This document shows positions 13,011 to 22,625 of a stretch of 64,000 bases of DNA, piece by piece. The position numbers and the translations under genes are program-made. How positions within the stretch are numbered: position 1 is the first letter of the stretch; every line of letters begins with the position of its first letter. The notes below the pieces were generated by a model, which saw only the letters and a list, made by a program, of their open reading frames with translations, did not search any database and was not told the origin of the DNA. This DNA comes from Diphasiastrum complanatum (Eukaryota > Streptophyta > Lycopodiopsida > Lycopodiales > Lycopodiaceae), in contig CM055095.1 of NCBI GenBank assembly GCA_029204225.1, positions 73,506,753-73,570,752 of the forward strand. The letters run 5' to 3'.

Positions 13011-14145
13011 TGAATTTTTCAAAGTTGAGTTTGATGGAGATTCTTGCATGATCAAAAGGAAGGATAACTTGATTGCAAAAGGTAAATGGCAAGGGAAGTT
13101 GTTCAAACTAGATGCTTGTGTTATTGCTAACCAAGTTGGATGTATGGCAAGTGAGCAAATACATATTCAAGAGGTTTGGCAGAAAAGGATGGGACACCTT
13201 AGCTTCAAGTCATTGGAGGTAAGGCTAAGAAGCAAGTTGTGTGATAGGTCTTTTAAGATCCTTAAGTAGCATCAATCATGTTTGTGAGTCTTGTGCTTTG
13301 TCAAAGTCACATAGACTACCTTATGCTAGATCTATATCTAGATCTACAAAGCCTTTTCAAGTTGTACATTTGGATATTCATGGAATTACTACAATTAGCA
13401 ATAGTGGAGCTAAGATGTATGTAGCTTTCATTGATGATTTTAGTAGATTTTGTGTCAAGGCTTTTTGTGATGAGCATGGGATCAAGAGGGAGTACACAAC
13501 TCCAAGGACACCACAACAAAATGGAGTGGTCGAGAAGAATAGGACTTTATGTGAAAGTGCCAAAGCCATGAGATTAGGTGCTAATCTTCCGAAACCATTT
13601 TCGGATTAAGCTTTGTTGTGTGCTAACTTTCTATGCAATAGGTGGCCGAGTGCTATATTGGATGAAAGGACACCTTTTGAGATGCTATTCAAGAGGAGGC
13701 CGAGTGTCAACTTTGTTAAAACTTTTGGATGTACTTGCTATGTCAATATAACTCTTGATGATAGGAAAAAGTAGGATCCATCTTCAAGGAAAGGTATGTT
13801 TGTTGGATGTAGTGAGGTGAGTAAAGCCTACAAGTTTTACATTACTTCTACTAATAAGGTGATTATTGGTAGAAACGTCATTTTTGATGAGGGAAATATT
13901 CCAGAGGTGTCTTCACGTGATGGTGGTGTGGATGGATCTAACATTCTTGATGTAAAGGATCCTAATTTAGATGGTGATGATGAAGGACCTTCATCAAGTC
14001 AAAATCCAAGGAGAACATCATGGGAAAGACATTTGCCTTCAAGCCTCACATATGATGAGAAGGGTAAGCAAGTGGAAGTGACTCATTTTGCTTTTCTCAC
14101 ATCTTTTGGTGAATCTTCTTGTGTAGATGATGTTATGCAAGTAGA
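13011..14145 (+). pseudogene. Ty1/copia protease-tail/integrase relic
   Basis: Plus-strand homologue of residues about 385-810 of the intact copia at 21561-27420. FKVEFDGDSCMIKRK starts at about 13018, then GKLFKLDACVIANQVGCM, the zinc-binding HKRMGHL equivalent (here QKRMGHLSFKSLEV, first His changed to Gln), CESCALSKSHRLPYARS, VHLDIHGITTISN and FIDDFSRFC. An internal deletion removes the second catalytic Asp: FSRFC runs straight into VKAFCDEHGIKREYTTP. PQQNGVVEKNRTLC with the last catalytic Glu survives. Stops occur after KPFSD and after LDDRKK, and a frameshift follows the HVCESC region. The linker with SCVDDVMQVDG ends at about 14150. It cannot encode an active integrase. Confidence 0.9.
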
Positions 14146-14480
14146 TGGATGTTTTCATGGTTTTCCAAAAACTAATGGATCAAAAAGAGGTCTTAGTCAT
14201 TGGCTTTGATGGGCAAGTGGAAGATCAAGAGGTTGATCTCAAAGGGCTTCAACAACACAAAAGAGAAAGAGCATCAAAGGAGAGTCAATTGGCAAAGATG
14301 TTATGGATTTATTTTTGCAGGTTATTGAAGACTCAAGTAAGGTCAAAGGAGCAGCAAGTAAGTGTTGTTCAAATATACTTTACTTGTTCTATCTCAAGTT
14401 TGAGCAATTTTATGTGGATGTGTGCAAATTGTCAAGATATGGTAAAACTAGCTACATTGGTGAGCATCATTTTGCAAGTC
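14146..14480 (+). other. Segment shared with 35.37-35.74 kb (replaces RT in a copia derivative)
   Basis: Directly after the copia integrase linker the sequence leaves the standard copia order. It matches, at roughly 85-90% by eye, the minus-strand stretch at about 35740-35370, which also follows SCVDDAMQVD. Two overlapping frames stay open in both copies: one reads EDSSKVKGAASKCCSN here, the other KTQVRSKEQQVSVVQ. Differences between the copies fall about equally on both frames, so neither shows clear protein constraint. It is a structural marker of a copia subfamily that has lost RT. Confidence 0.6.
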
Positions 14481-14550
14481 ATCAAGTGATGATGGCATCT
14501 TGTGGCAAGATGGATATGGAGTCTCATTCATGGAATTTTATGGTGGAGAC

Positions 14551-15340
14551 TGTGAAAAATGCAAAAATAAGCTTGGCAGAGAAAAATCTTGTATATAGAT
14601 AAACACACATGTGTGGAGCCAGTTCCCACGTGTGAAAATAGTGTACTTGTCATGTACCATAATCATATAGGTTGTACATATGATTTAATTCAAGTTCTAG
14701 TGGCTAAAAAGGCCAAAAACTAGTTTTCTAGACATATGACACATGGCATCAATCTATTGATTGCATGAGCCACATCCTTTGGTTAGGTGTCATATCCCAT
14801 GTGTAGAGGACAGCTCACATGTGTGGAATAAGCTGAAGTAGGTGAATTTTGACTTCTAGAAGATTTCCAAGTAGATCTCCATATAGAAGGAAAATGGACC
14901 AAAAGTGCTCAAAATAGAAGGTTTTGTCCAAGTGTCAGTTTTGCATGATGAATCATCATATGACAAAGCACCTTCACACATGTAGGATCATAGGGATAAT
15001 CGGTACCACGAGCTCCCACTTATTGTATATATAGAGCCACATTTGGCCATAATCTATGTGAGACACCAATCTTGGTTTTGGAAGCAATTTTGAGTGATTC
15101 TCTCCATTTGTCTAATTTGTTTTGATTGTTTTGAGGTTCTATCAATGTGTACTTGATTTTCAGCTTGGAGTCCGTACTCAGAGAGTGTTTCACACGTGTG
15201 AAACCATAAAGTACACTTACCTTCAATTAATGATTGTTCTTGTTAGGATTTTGTGTCTAGAATTGATCTAGATTGATCTTAATCTGAAGTAGATTGATAG
15301 ATCAAATAATCTGACAACCAATCCCTCTTGAGGATCAGAT
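14551..15340 (+). mobile_element. LTR-like region (same family as the LTR at 56990)
   Basis: The region begins TGTGAAAAATGC and shares a long collinear stretch with 57070-57130: a CACRYGTGTG palindrome, GAGCC/AAGCC, TTCCCAC, a second palindrome and then GTACTTxTCATG. A TATA-type sequence (TGTATATATAG) lies at about 15024-15034, and another CACACGTGTG at 15191-15200. It lies inside the older copia derivative, whose RNase H tail reappears at 15.7 kb, so it is probably a solo LTR. The right end is approximate and no target duplication was found. Confidence 0.5.
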
Positions 15341-15697
15341 TAGGATCCACTCTTGGTCCTTTTTGTACTTTTTCCACAGAGACATATCAAGGAAGGACAA
15401 AGAGGGAGGATACAAGCAAGCAAATTGTTATCACTCACATTTTGGTTGCTATAATTTTCTAGAGAGTTCAAAGTTTATAGCATGGAGGAATCATCTCATT
15501 TACATTCTATTTTGTTCTTCATGTTCTAGTTACATCTTGATGTGTAAAATTGATATAAGAGATAGTGAAGCATTCAAAGTGGACACTATTTTCTATATTA
15601 ATTATGGAAGCTACTTTAGAACCTTAGAAATGTGGTCTATAATTAGGATGGAGATCATTCTAAAGTTGGATCAAAGTTCTATGATCAAAACTATGCT
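15341..15697. other. Degenerate internal copia sequence
   Basis: Between the inserted LTR and the RNase H tail no clear motif is seen. By position it should be internal sequence of the same derivative element. Confidence 0.35.
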
Positions 15698-15877
15698 AGG
15701 AGCAAGCATATTGAGGTGGCATATCACTTTGTGAGGGAGCAAGTCATAGCAAAGGAGGTGGAGCTTCAACATGTGTCTTAAAAGGAATGCGTAGATGATA
15801 TCTTTACAAAAGCATTTGGAAAGGGACTTCACTTGGAGTGTTTTCAAAGTCTATGCTAAAACTAGTTGAAGAGGGAG
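15698..15877 (+). pseudogene. Copia RNase H C-terminus and polypurine tract
   Basis: ARSKHIEVAYHFVREQV at about 15696-15750, then KECVDDIFTKAFGKG, match the C-terminal tail of the intact copia (22209-22610, minus) almost word for word, with an in-frame stop before KECV. The tract TTGAAGAGGGAG sits at 15866-15877, just before an LTR start TGTGAG. This is the 3' internal end of the element whose integrase relic lies at 13.0 kb. Confidence 0.85.
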
Positions 15878-16060
15878 TGTGAGAAATTTCAACTAGTTTT
15901 GCTATTTTGGTCATATTTGCATATTTGGCAATTGAGGCCAATTTTCATATTAGACTTAGAGTTTGAATTTTCAAAGTTATATTGGTCTAAAACCATTTGA
16001 ATAAACACTTTTTGAAAGTGTAGTACACGAGTTTTAGAAGATTCAACTTGAATGTGGAGA
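15878..16060 (+). mobile_element. Truncated copia 3' LTR
   Basis: It starts TGTGAGAAATTTCAAC right after the polypurine tract. Its stretch ATTAGACTTAGAGTTTGAAT through AATAAACACTTTTTGAAAGTG is homologous to the reverse complement of about 35280-35350. It is broken off at about 16060-16100, where a different copia fragment begins. Confidence 0.7.
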
Positions 16061-16129
16061 CATTTGAATCTAGTCCACATTAAATTTTCTTTGGAGACTC
16101 CAGCACTAAGGCAGTTGACTCCAAAACTC

Positions 16130-17440
16130 AGTTTGAAGCCTACTATGGGGTTACAAACCAAGCCTAAAATACCTTCATGTGTTTGGATGTCTCTGCTATG
16201 CACAAATACCATCTGATATGAAGAAACTTGACCCAATAAGCTGTCAGTATATTTTCATTGGCTATTCAATATCACATAAGGCATACCGCATTTATGATGC
16301 TGATATAAGTAAGATCTCAGTCAGCCGAGATGTTGTCATCCTTGAAGACAAATTTTAAGATTTTAAGTAGAAGCAGCAAATGCAGGAGTTTGTTCCAACA
16401 ACTCCATTTACCATCGATAGGCCTGGACCTACGACTGTTCAACCACAATATGAAGATATCCCAGTCATTTACCCAAGAGAGACATCTGCTCAGGAACCTA
16501 CAGTTCAAAGATCTACATGACAACAACAACAATCTGATCGTTTCATCCTTCAGGCGTTTATCAGTTATGATGAACCTGCCTTTGTTGCAGAAGCATTGTC
16601 AATGTTAGATGCAAACAAATGGAAAGTTGTCATGGACGCTAAGTACCATTCATTAATGAAGAACAAGACTTGGAGTCTTGTTAATCCTCCTGTAGGTATA
16701 AAACCTATTGACACTAAGTGGATCTTCAAACTAAAGCTCAAGCCGGATGGATCAATATCCAAATGGAAGGCTCATTTAGTGGTTAAAATATATGAGCAAG
16801 TATATGGAATAGATTAAACTGACACTTTTAGTCTAGTGGTAAAGCATCAATTTATTGAAACCTTGCTGGCTATAGCTGCTGTAGAGGATTTGGACATTCA
16901 TCAAATGGACGTCCTGACAACATTCCTTCATGGATATATACAAGAAGACATTTTCATTTATCAACTAGAAGGTTACATCCTTCAAGGTCAAGAGCATATG
17001 GTATGTAAATTGCAGAAGGTACTTTATGGCCTCAAGCAAGCTCCTAGGGCCTGGTATGAAATAATAAATCACTTCTTGTTGCAGCACAATTTTCCTCCTT
17101 GCTCCGCAGACTCAAATGTATATCTCAAGTGTAAAGGGCCAGACTATGTCATAATATCATTATATGTCGATGATATTTTAATCATCAGCAATTCAAATCA
17201 ATTATTACTTGAAACCAAATCTGTGCTTTCAACAGAATTTGAGATGACTGATTTAGGCCCAGTTCATTAACTACTTGGTATGGAGATAACCAGAGATCGC
17301 ACAAGCAGAAGGATCGCTATAAGCCAAGAATCCTATTTAATCAATGTACTTCACAGATATGGCATGGAGGACTATAAGCTGATGGACACACCTATGCATT
17401 CAGGACCCAAATTTTCTAAAGACATGTGTCCCAAAACTCT
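16130..17440 (+). pseudogene. Ty1/copia integrase C-terminus and reverse transcriptase relic (copy 1)
   Basis: A second copia lineage. KPSLKYLHVFGCLCYAQIP (about 16160-16215), then GYSISHKAYRIYD, is the integrase C-terminal part. RT follows: DTKWIFKLKLKPDGSISKW (about 16711-16765), MDVLTTFLHGYIQEDIF, KVLYGLKQAPRAWYE and an intact SLYVDDILIIS (about 17158-17190), then EFEMTDLGPVH, stop and YGMEDYKLMDTPMH. Stops occur after KFxx at about 16357, after YGID at 16815 and after LGPVH at 17270. RNase H is missing. The segment 16567-17156 is repeated at 17754-18343. Confidence 0.9.
16567..17156 (+). repeat. 590-bp direct repeat, copy 1
   Basis: From ATGATGAACCTGCC to TATGTCATAATA this stretch aligns without net length change with 17754-18343. 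The differences are point changes. Confidence 0.85.
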
Positions 17441-17449
17441 CTAGAGACT

Positions 17450-18343
17450 TCCCACAATCTTGGAAGAAGAAGATGAAGAAGATGCTCCACAGGTTGATGC
17501 ATGCGAAGACCAAGTTTGAGAGGACACCACCTATCCAAGATCTTAGGGGAAGGTACTTGCCAATAGGAGCAGCAAAGAAGAAACCAGTTAGAAGTAAGAG
17601 ACATTAGTTGGACACTCCTTGGGACATATACTCTCTAGAAGTGTATCACCTGAGTCTAAGATACCAAAATGGTACGAAAAGATCATGAAAGATGCAAAGC
17701 TAAATCAAGCAGGATCTAGCGCGCAAGAAGAAGTGAGAAGATTAATGCAAGAAATGATGAACCTGCCTTTGTTACAGAAGCATTTTCAATGTCAGATGCA
17801 GACAAATGGAAGGCTGTCATGGACGCTGAATACCATTCATTAATGAAGAACAAGACTTGGAGTCTTGTTAATCCTCCTACAGGTATAAAACCTATTGACA
17901 CTAAGTGGATCTTCAAACTAAATCTCAAGCCAGATGGATCAATATCCAAATGGAAAGCTCGTCTAGTGGTTAAAGGATATGAGCAAGTATATGGAATAGA
18001 TTACATTGACACTTTCAGTCCAGCGATAAAACATCAATCTATTGAAACCTTGCTGGCTATAGTTGTTGCAGAGGATCTAGACATTCATCAGATGGATGTC
18101 CAGACAATATTCCTTCACGGATATATACAAGAAGACATTTTCATTCATCAACCAGAAGGTTACATCCTTCAAGGTCAAGAGCATATGGTATGTAAATTGC
18201 AGAAGGCACTTTATGGCCTCAAGCAAGCTCCTATGCCCTGGTATGAAAGAATTAATCACTTCTTGTTGCAGCACAATTTTACTTCTTCCTCCACAGACTC
18301 AAATGTATATCTCAAGTGTAAAGGGCCAAGCTATGTCATAATA
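17450..18343 (+). pseudogene. Ty1/copia linker and reverse transcriptase relic (copy 2)
   Basis: It begins with an acidic linker (EEEDEEDAPQVDA) and SPESKIPKWYEKIMKDAK, as found between integrase and RT in copia polyproteins. From 17754 it repeats copy 1 with one long open frame: ADKWKAVMDAEYHSLMKNK, WIFKLNLKPDGSISKW, VVKGYEQVYGIDYIDTF, MDVQTIFLHGYIQEDIF, ALYGLKQAPMPWYE. It stops abruptly at YVIIA, before the YVDD catalytic motif, where the Ty3 element begins (18344). The reading frame is better preserved than copy 1, but the domain is cut in half. Confidence 0.88.
17754..18343 (+). repeat. 590-bp direct repeat, copy 2
   Basis: Partner of 16567-17156, of identical length. It ends exactly at the junction with the Ty3 leader. 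Confidence 0.85.
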
Positions 18344-19450
18344 GCTAGCGGAGGAGGTGTGAGAGGGTAGTTGAGGTCCTGAACAACCTCTAAGGGCTTG
18401 AAACCCAAACCAATCATCCAAAAAACTCAAAAAACACACCAATCTGTATTTTGGAAGAAAAAAGAGCCAAAAAACTCATCAAATTTTTATATCTCCAGAA
18501 TCAGTGAGAATTAAGCCTTGCATGACTGGCAACAGCTCTAGGGTACTGTCCCAGACTTGCATAGAAGCCTGCGAGAGTTAGTTCCAAGCAGATTGTAAAA
18601 ATCAGAGAAAAATTATAAAAAATTCAAAAAAACCCTTGAAAAAAATTAAAAAAAACTCAAATCTTCATAAGAACTCTCGCAGAGCCCTCTGAAGTTCCAG
18701 TCCAGTGAGACCAGGACACAGGGAAGCTTGCAAGAGCTAGTTTGATGTATAAGTGCATGTGCGAGAGTTCCTAGTGAAAAAAAGACGGAAAAGTATCAGT
18801 GAACCCTTGCAGACAATGAAATTTTTAGTTTCAGTGGTCAAGAACACTCGCAGAGGATTCTGAAGTTCCATCTCAGTGAGACCAGGACACAGAAGAGCTT
18901 GCGAGAGTTAGTTTGATTCCAGTGAGCAGAAAATTGGATTAAAGTGATAAAAAATCACTAAAAAGTGAAGATCCAGCAAATTCTTCTAGTAAGAACTCTC
19001 GCAGACCCTCTCAATCGATTCAGAATGTTAAATTACATCAGTGATACAGCCTGCGAGAGTTAGTATGAAGATCTGGTGAAGATCAAGCACAAAAAGTGAT
19101 TTTGAACCATCGTAGACAGTGAAATTTTCACTTCTTGCGAGAGTTAACTCTCGTAGAGAATTGTATAGTGAGATTTGACCCAAATCCAGCTACTGTGAAG
19201 CTTGCGAGAGTTACTTCCCAGAGATCTGAAAGGTATCAAGTTTTTTACCTGCAAAAACAGCTAAAAAACCCTCGCACAGCCAACCCTTGCACAAGATAAC
19301 CCTCGCAGACCAAATCAGTGGAAAGATCTGCATCAGATCTAGCTACTGTCAAAATCTTAGGTCAATCAGTGCAAGGAGTAAAAAGTTATCAAGGAAAAAC
19401 CACCGTAAAAGGTCTAAAATTCATTCTGGCCGATCATATCGATCAGATCA
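18344..19450 (+). mobile_element. Ty3-type element, leader/LTR-proximal region
   Basis: Non-coding sequence upstream of gag containing the motif array at 18560-19310. A true LTR edge was not found: the unit starts with GGAGGAGGTGTGAGAGGG straight after a broken copia RT. Confidence 0.5.
18560..19310. repeat. Array of CTCTCGCAG / CTGCGAGAG-type motifs
   Basis: About a dozen copies of a 9-11-mer, as GCGAGAGTTAG-type on one strand and ACTCTCGCAGAG-type on the other. They lie near 18569, 18674, 18731, 18764, 18844, 18901, 18999, 19050, 19137, 19149, 19203 and 19300. Neighbouring copies are often in opposite orientation, and one pair is a direct head-to-head palindrome (about 19137-19157). The same motifs recur at 28205-28470. 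Confidence 0.85.
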
Positions 19451-21560
19451 TTGAAGATCCAGACTGCATCCTACTGCATAAGCAAGATCCAATCACTTTG
19501 GAACCCACCATCGGATGAATCTGAGATCGGGATAGCAAATCAGGCACCACACCTTCCCATATTAGCAGCTGTGCAACAAGAGGCAGAACCGGAACCAGCA
19601 CCAATGGATCCAATGGGCCAACCCGTACCTGTCACACCCTTGCATGCAGTTCGGAGAGCACCACGGATGAAGATACCAAAATACGACGGATCATCAGATC
19701 TCATCCGATTCCTCCAGATCTACGAGCAAGCTTGTAAAATCTATGGCGAACGGACATCTGCAGAGAAGTTGATGCTATTCCCTATGTCCTTACTTGCAGT
19801 GGCTCAGGATTGGTGCTTTAACCTGTCAGAGGAAGAGAAATCCACCTGGGAAGCGATTAAAGCGGCTCTCATTACGCGCTTTAAGCCAAGGAAGTTCCTA
19901 GAAGACCCGTTTCTCCTGTTGAGCAAAGTCAAGATGGGAAAACGAGAAAGGGTCTGGGACTATATTGAATGGGTCAAACATCTACGATCTGAGTGCAGTG
20001 CAGCCCTGACTCCCAATCATGCGGTGATCATGTGGTTCCTAGCCGGATTACCATGAAGCATCATAAGAGAACTGAAACGAAGAGAGCAGTACGCTACTTT
20101 ACAAGAAGCTATGGAATATGCCATCAAGGAAGAGGATGAGGGATCTAACGACGAATATCCTTCCACCCACACTCCTACTCCCTCGATCGCATCATCATCA
20201 TCAAACGCATCTGCTCTATCCACAGAACTGTTGTTGGAGCAAATGACAAAATTACACAAACAACAGATGGAGCAACTTACGACGCAGTTTGACCAGAAAC
20301 TGAAGGCCTTACAAGGAACTGTAGCAGTAACTCCACATCAACCGGAACCAAACCAGCTGCAGTATCCTCGACGAGAAAATGTATGGTGTTCAGTATGCAC
20401 GCAAAACCATACAGCGAACGAGTGTCCAGTCCTAAAGCAAAATCTGAGACTGACACATAGACTCTGCCATCTGTGCAATGCAACATCGCACGATATGGCA
20501 TTTTGTCCGTTTAACCTCAAGGTTGTTCAACAGAAGAGAAGTCCTTATCAGACTTCTTATCCTTATTATCAAGGGGCACCTAACGCGGCACCAAGGTACG
20601 GTGCACCCAATCAACCACAACGCATGGCCTTACCTGCTCCACCAGGACCAGCCAATCAACAAGTGGCCCATGTAAACCTGACAGCAGCGGAACAAGAAAT
20701 GCAAATGCCACCTCAACCTGAGCAGCAGCAGTGGTACAGACCAGATGAACCATTTATGGATCCTGTCATAAATGAATATGTTTCGGCCTATGCAGCTCAA
20801 ACTCAACGTCAAGGTGGAAGAAATTATGGCCGCTACGGATGCGACGAGGGACACAGAATTGCAGAATGTCCCTACAAGGGACAATATACAACCTCCTGCC
20901 AGGATTGTGGTTATGGACACTGTTTCAAGAATTGTCCATTTAAACCTGGAACTAGTGCACCTCTTAACCTCATTGTCATACAACAATCAACAGTTCCAGC
21001 GGGGATGCCATCGAAAGGTCGACAAGACCATGCTCCTATGTTAGCTGTTACGCGAGCACAGAAGAGGAAGGAAGTGGCTCCCTCACCACCACCATCGGTC
21101 ACTGACGACCAACCCTCAATTTCAGCGCCATATCCAAAAGTGAGGGAAGAGAGAAGGCAACACTATAAAATAAGACACTGGGTACAAAAAGCACAAGAGG
21201 AGGAAAAGATCAAGAACGAAACATTCCCATTGAACCTCCAGTCGGCGTCGAACGGAAATCGTAAATGGACTCACCATTGCGCACTGATCAGAACGATCGA
21301 TTGCACCAACATAAACCACCTTTTCACATGGTAGAGCCTGAGGAACCACGCACTGAAAGGCTCACACTTTTGGTGTCAAGCCATGTTAGTTTACCACTCG
21401 GAGAACTACTGCGGATTGCACCACAAGCGAAAAGCCTTTTAGTTGAATGGTCCAAAGCGGATGAGGAGCCAGTGGCGCCTGAACCCGCATATTGTGTGGG
21501 CTATGATGAGACAAGTAACGTCCTCCACATCGGAGCAGCATGGAAAAGTGAGGAACACAA
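19451..21560 (+). pseudogene. Ty3-type gag and start of protease (split by copia insertion)
   Basis: Gag forms the nucleocapsid. One frame runs from about 19520: a Pro/Glu-rich start, then the Ty3 gag core with MKIPKYDGSSDLIRFLQ, AVAQDWCFNLSEEEKSTWE and FLLLSKVKMGKRERVWDY. A single in-frame TGA at 20054-20056 interrupts it, and the same frame continues as IIRELKRREQYATLQEAM. A Ser/Gln-rich helix and four Cys/His clusters follow (CSVCTQNHTANEC, CHLCNATSHDMAFC, CDEGHRIAEC, CQDCGYGHCFKNC), which look like atypical zinc knuckles. A frameshift near 21.26 kb leads into VSLPLGELLRIAPQAKS and GYDETSNVLHIGAAWK, the run-up to protease. The frame breaks at 21560, where the copia LTR begins, and resumes at 27426. 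Confidence 0.85.
21556..21560. repeat. Target-site duplication CACAA, left
   Basis: Matches 27421-27425 on the far side of the copia insertion. Confidence 0.95.
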
Positions 21561-22213
21561 TGTGAAAAACTCAGATCCAAAAGATGCTAAAGTTTCATAA
21601 AGATCTTGGCCATGGAAGTTATGCACATCTAGATTGAAAAAATGATAGAAATTGTGATGTTAAGCATACTAAACATCAACTAAACATCAAAATCTGATCA
21701 TAAGCTTCCACAAACAGAAACTTGCTGTCCCTGTCCGTACTTCAGAGCCTACAACCTGCATTTCACACGTGTGAAGCCATAGCAACAAAGAAATCACAAT
21801 TCTAGTGGCTAGAATGCAAGATATGAACAAAAAAGTGAGAGAGAAGAAGATGGATCTTCAAAGAGCATAACATTCATTCAATAGAATGAAAATGAGATGT
21901 GTACATACTCGTGGAGATGGCTATTTATAGCAGCCATAGTGCCTCTTGGCCACTTGTCTTATGATAGGCTAAAATTGGGGTCCAATAGGATTCACCCATC
22001 TACCTAGAAATTTGGTCAAATAGGAATGCACCAAATTATGAGCCAATAGAAGAGCTCCACACTCGACCTCCTCTAATTAATGTGACCTCAAAAGTAGTGT
22101 ACACATACTTTGGGCCTCTACATACATGTATGAACCTATCTCTAACTTTTATTTGGCCATAGGCCTACAAAATCTCAAGTTAGGAAAATACTACTAGTTG
22201 ACAATTTTTCACA
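21561..22213 (-). repeat. Copia 3' LTR (653 bp)
   Basis: Plus-strand edges are TGTGAAAAACTC and GACAATTTTTCACA, the short inverted TGTGAAAA/TTTTCACA expected of LTR ends. It contains a CACACGTGTG palindrome at 21764-21773 and a TATAAATA box on the minus strand (21922-21929). Confidence 0.97.
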
Positions 22214-22625
22214 CTCCCTCTTCAACTAGTTTTAGCATAGATTTAGAAAGTACACCAAGACTTGTTCTATGCTTGAAAAATAAGTCCTTTCCCAATGCTT
22301 TGGTAAAGATATCAGCCACACATTCCTTTGATGGGACATGTTCAAGCTTGATCTCTTTTGCCAACACTTGTTCTCTCACAAAATGGTAAGCCACCTCGAT
22401 ATGTTTGCTCCTTGCATGGAAAACCGGATTGCTTGCTAGACTTTGGGCTGAAAGGTTGTCACAAAAGATGATTGGACTCTCTGAAAAATCCAGCAAATGA
22501 AGCTCCATAATCATCCTCTTGATCCACACCATCTCCTTTGTGCATGATGTCAAAGCTTTGTACTCGGCCTCACTAGAAGAAAGTGATATAGTTGCTTGTT
22601 TCTTCGACATCCATGAGATAGCTCC
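22209..22625 (-). pseudogene. RNase H and C-terminal tail of the copia polyprotein, out of frame
   Basis: The 3' part of pol, shifted by one base relative to the main frame. SKKQATISLSSSEAEYKAL, TKEMVWIKRMIMELHLLD, IFCDNLSAQSLASNPVFHAR, SKHIEVAYHFVREQVLAKE and ECVADIFTKALGKD are the usual copia RNase H block, ending KLVEEGV at the polypurine tract. In the upstream frame the same region is read as nonsense after AIFIGMELSH. One extra base at about 22624 would put both in register, so the lesion is a single-nucleotide deletion. Confidence 0.93.
22214..22227 (-). promoter_or_regulatory. Polypurine tract
   Basis: On the minus strand AGTTGAAGAGGGAG abuts the 3' LTR, the site that primes plus-strand DNA synthesis. 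The same tract precedes the LTR at 15878. Confidence 0.92.

Noticed and set aside
18560-19310. CRISPR array
   Set aside because: The repeated words are 9-11 bp, in both orientations and irregularly spaced, and the DNA is plant nuclear.
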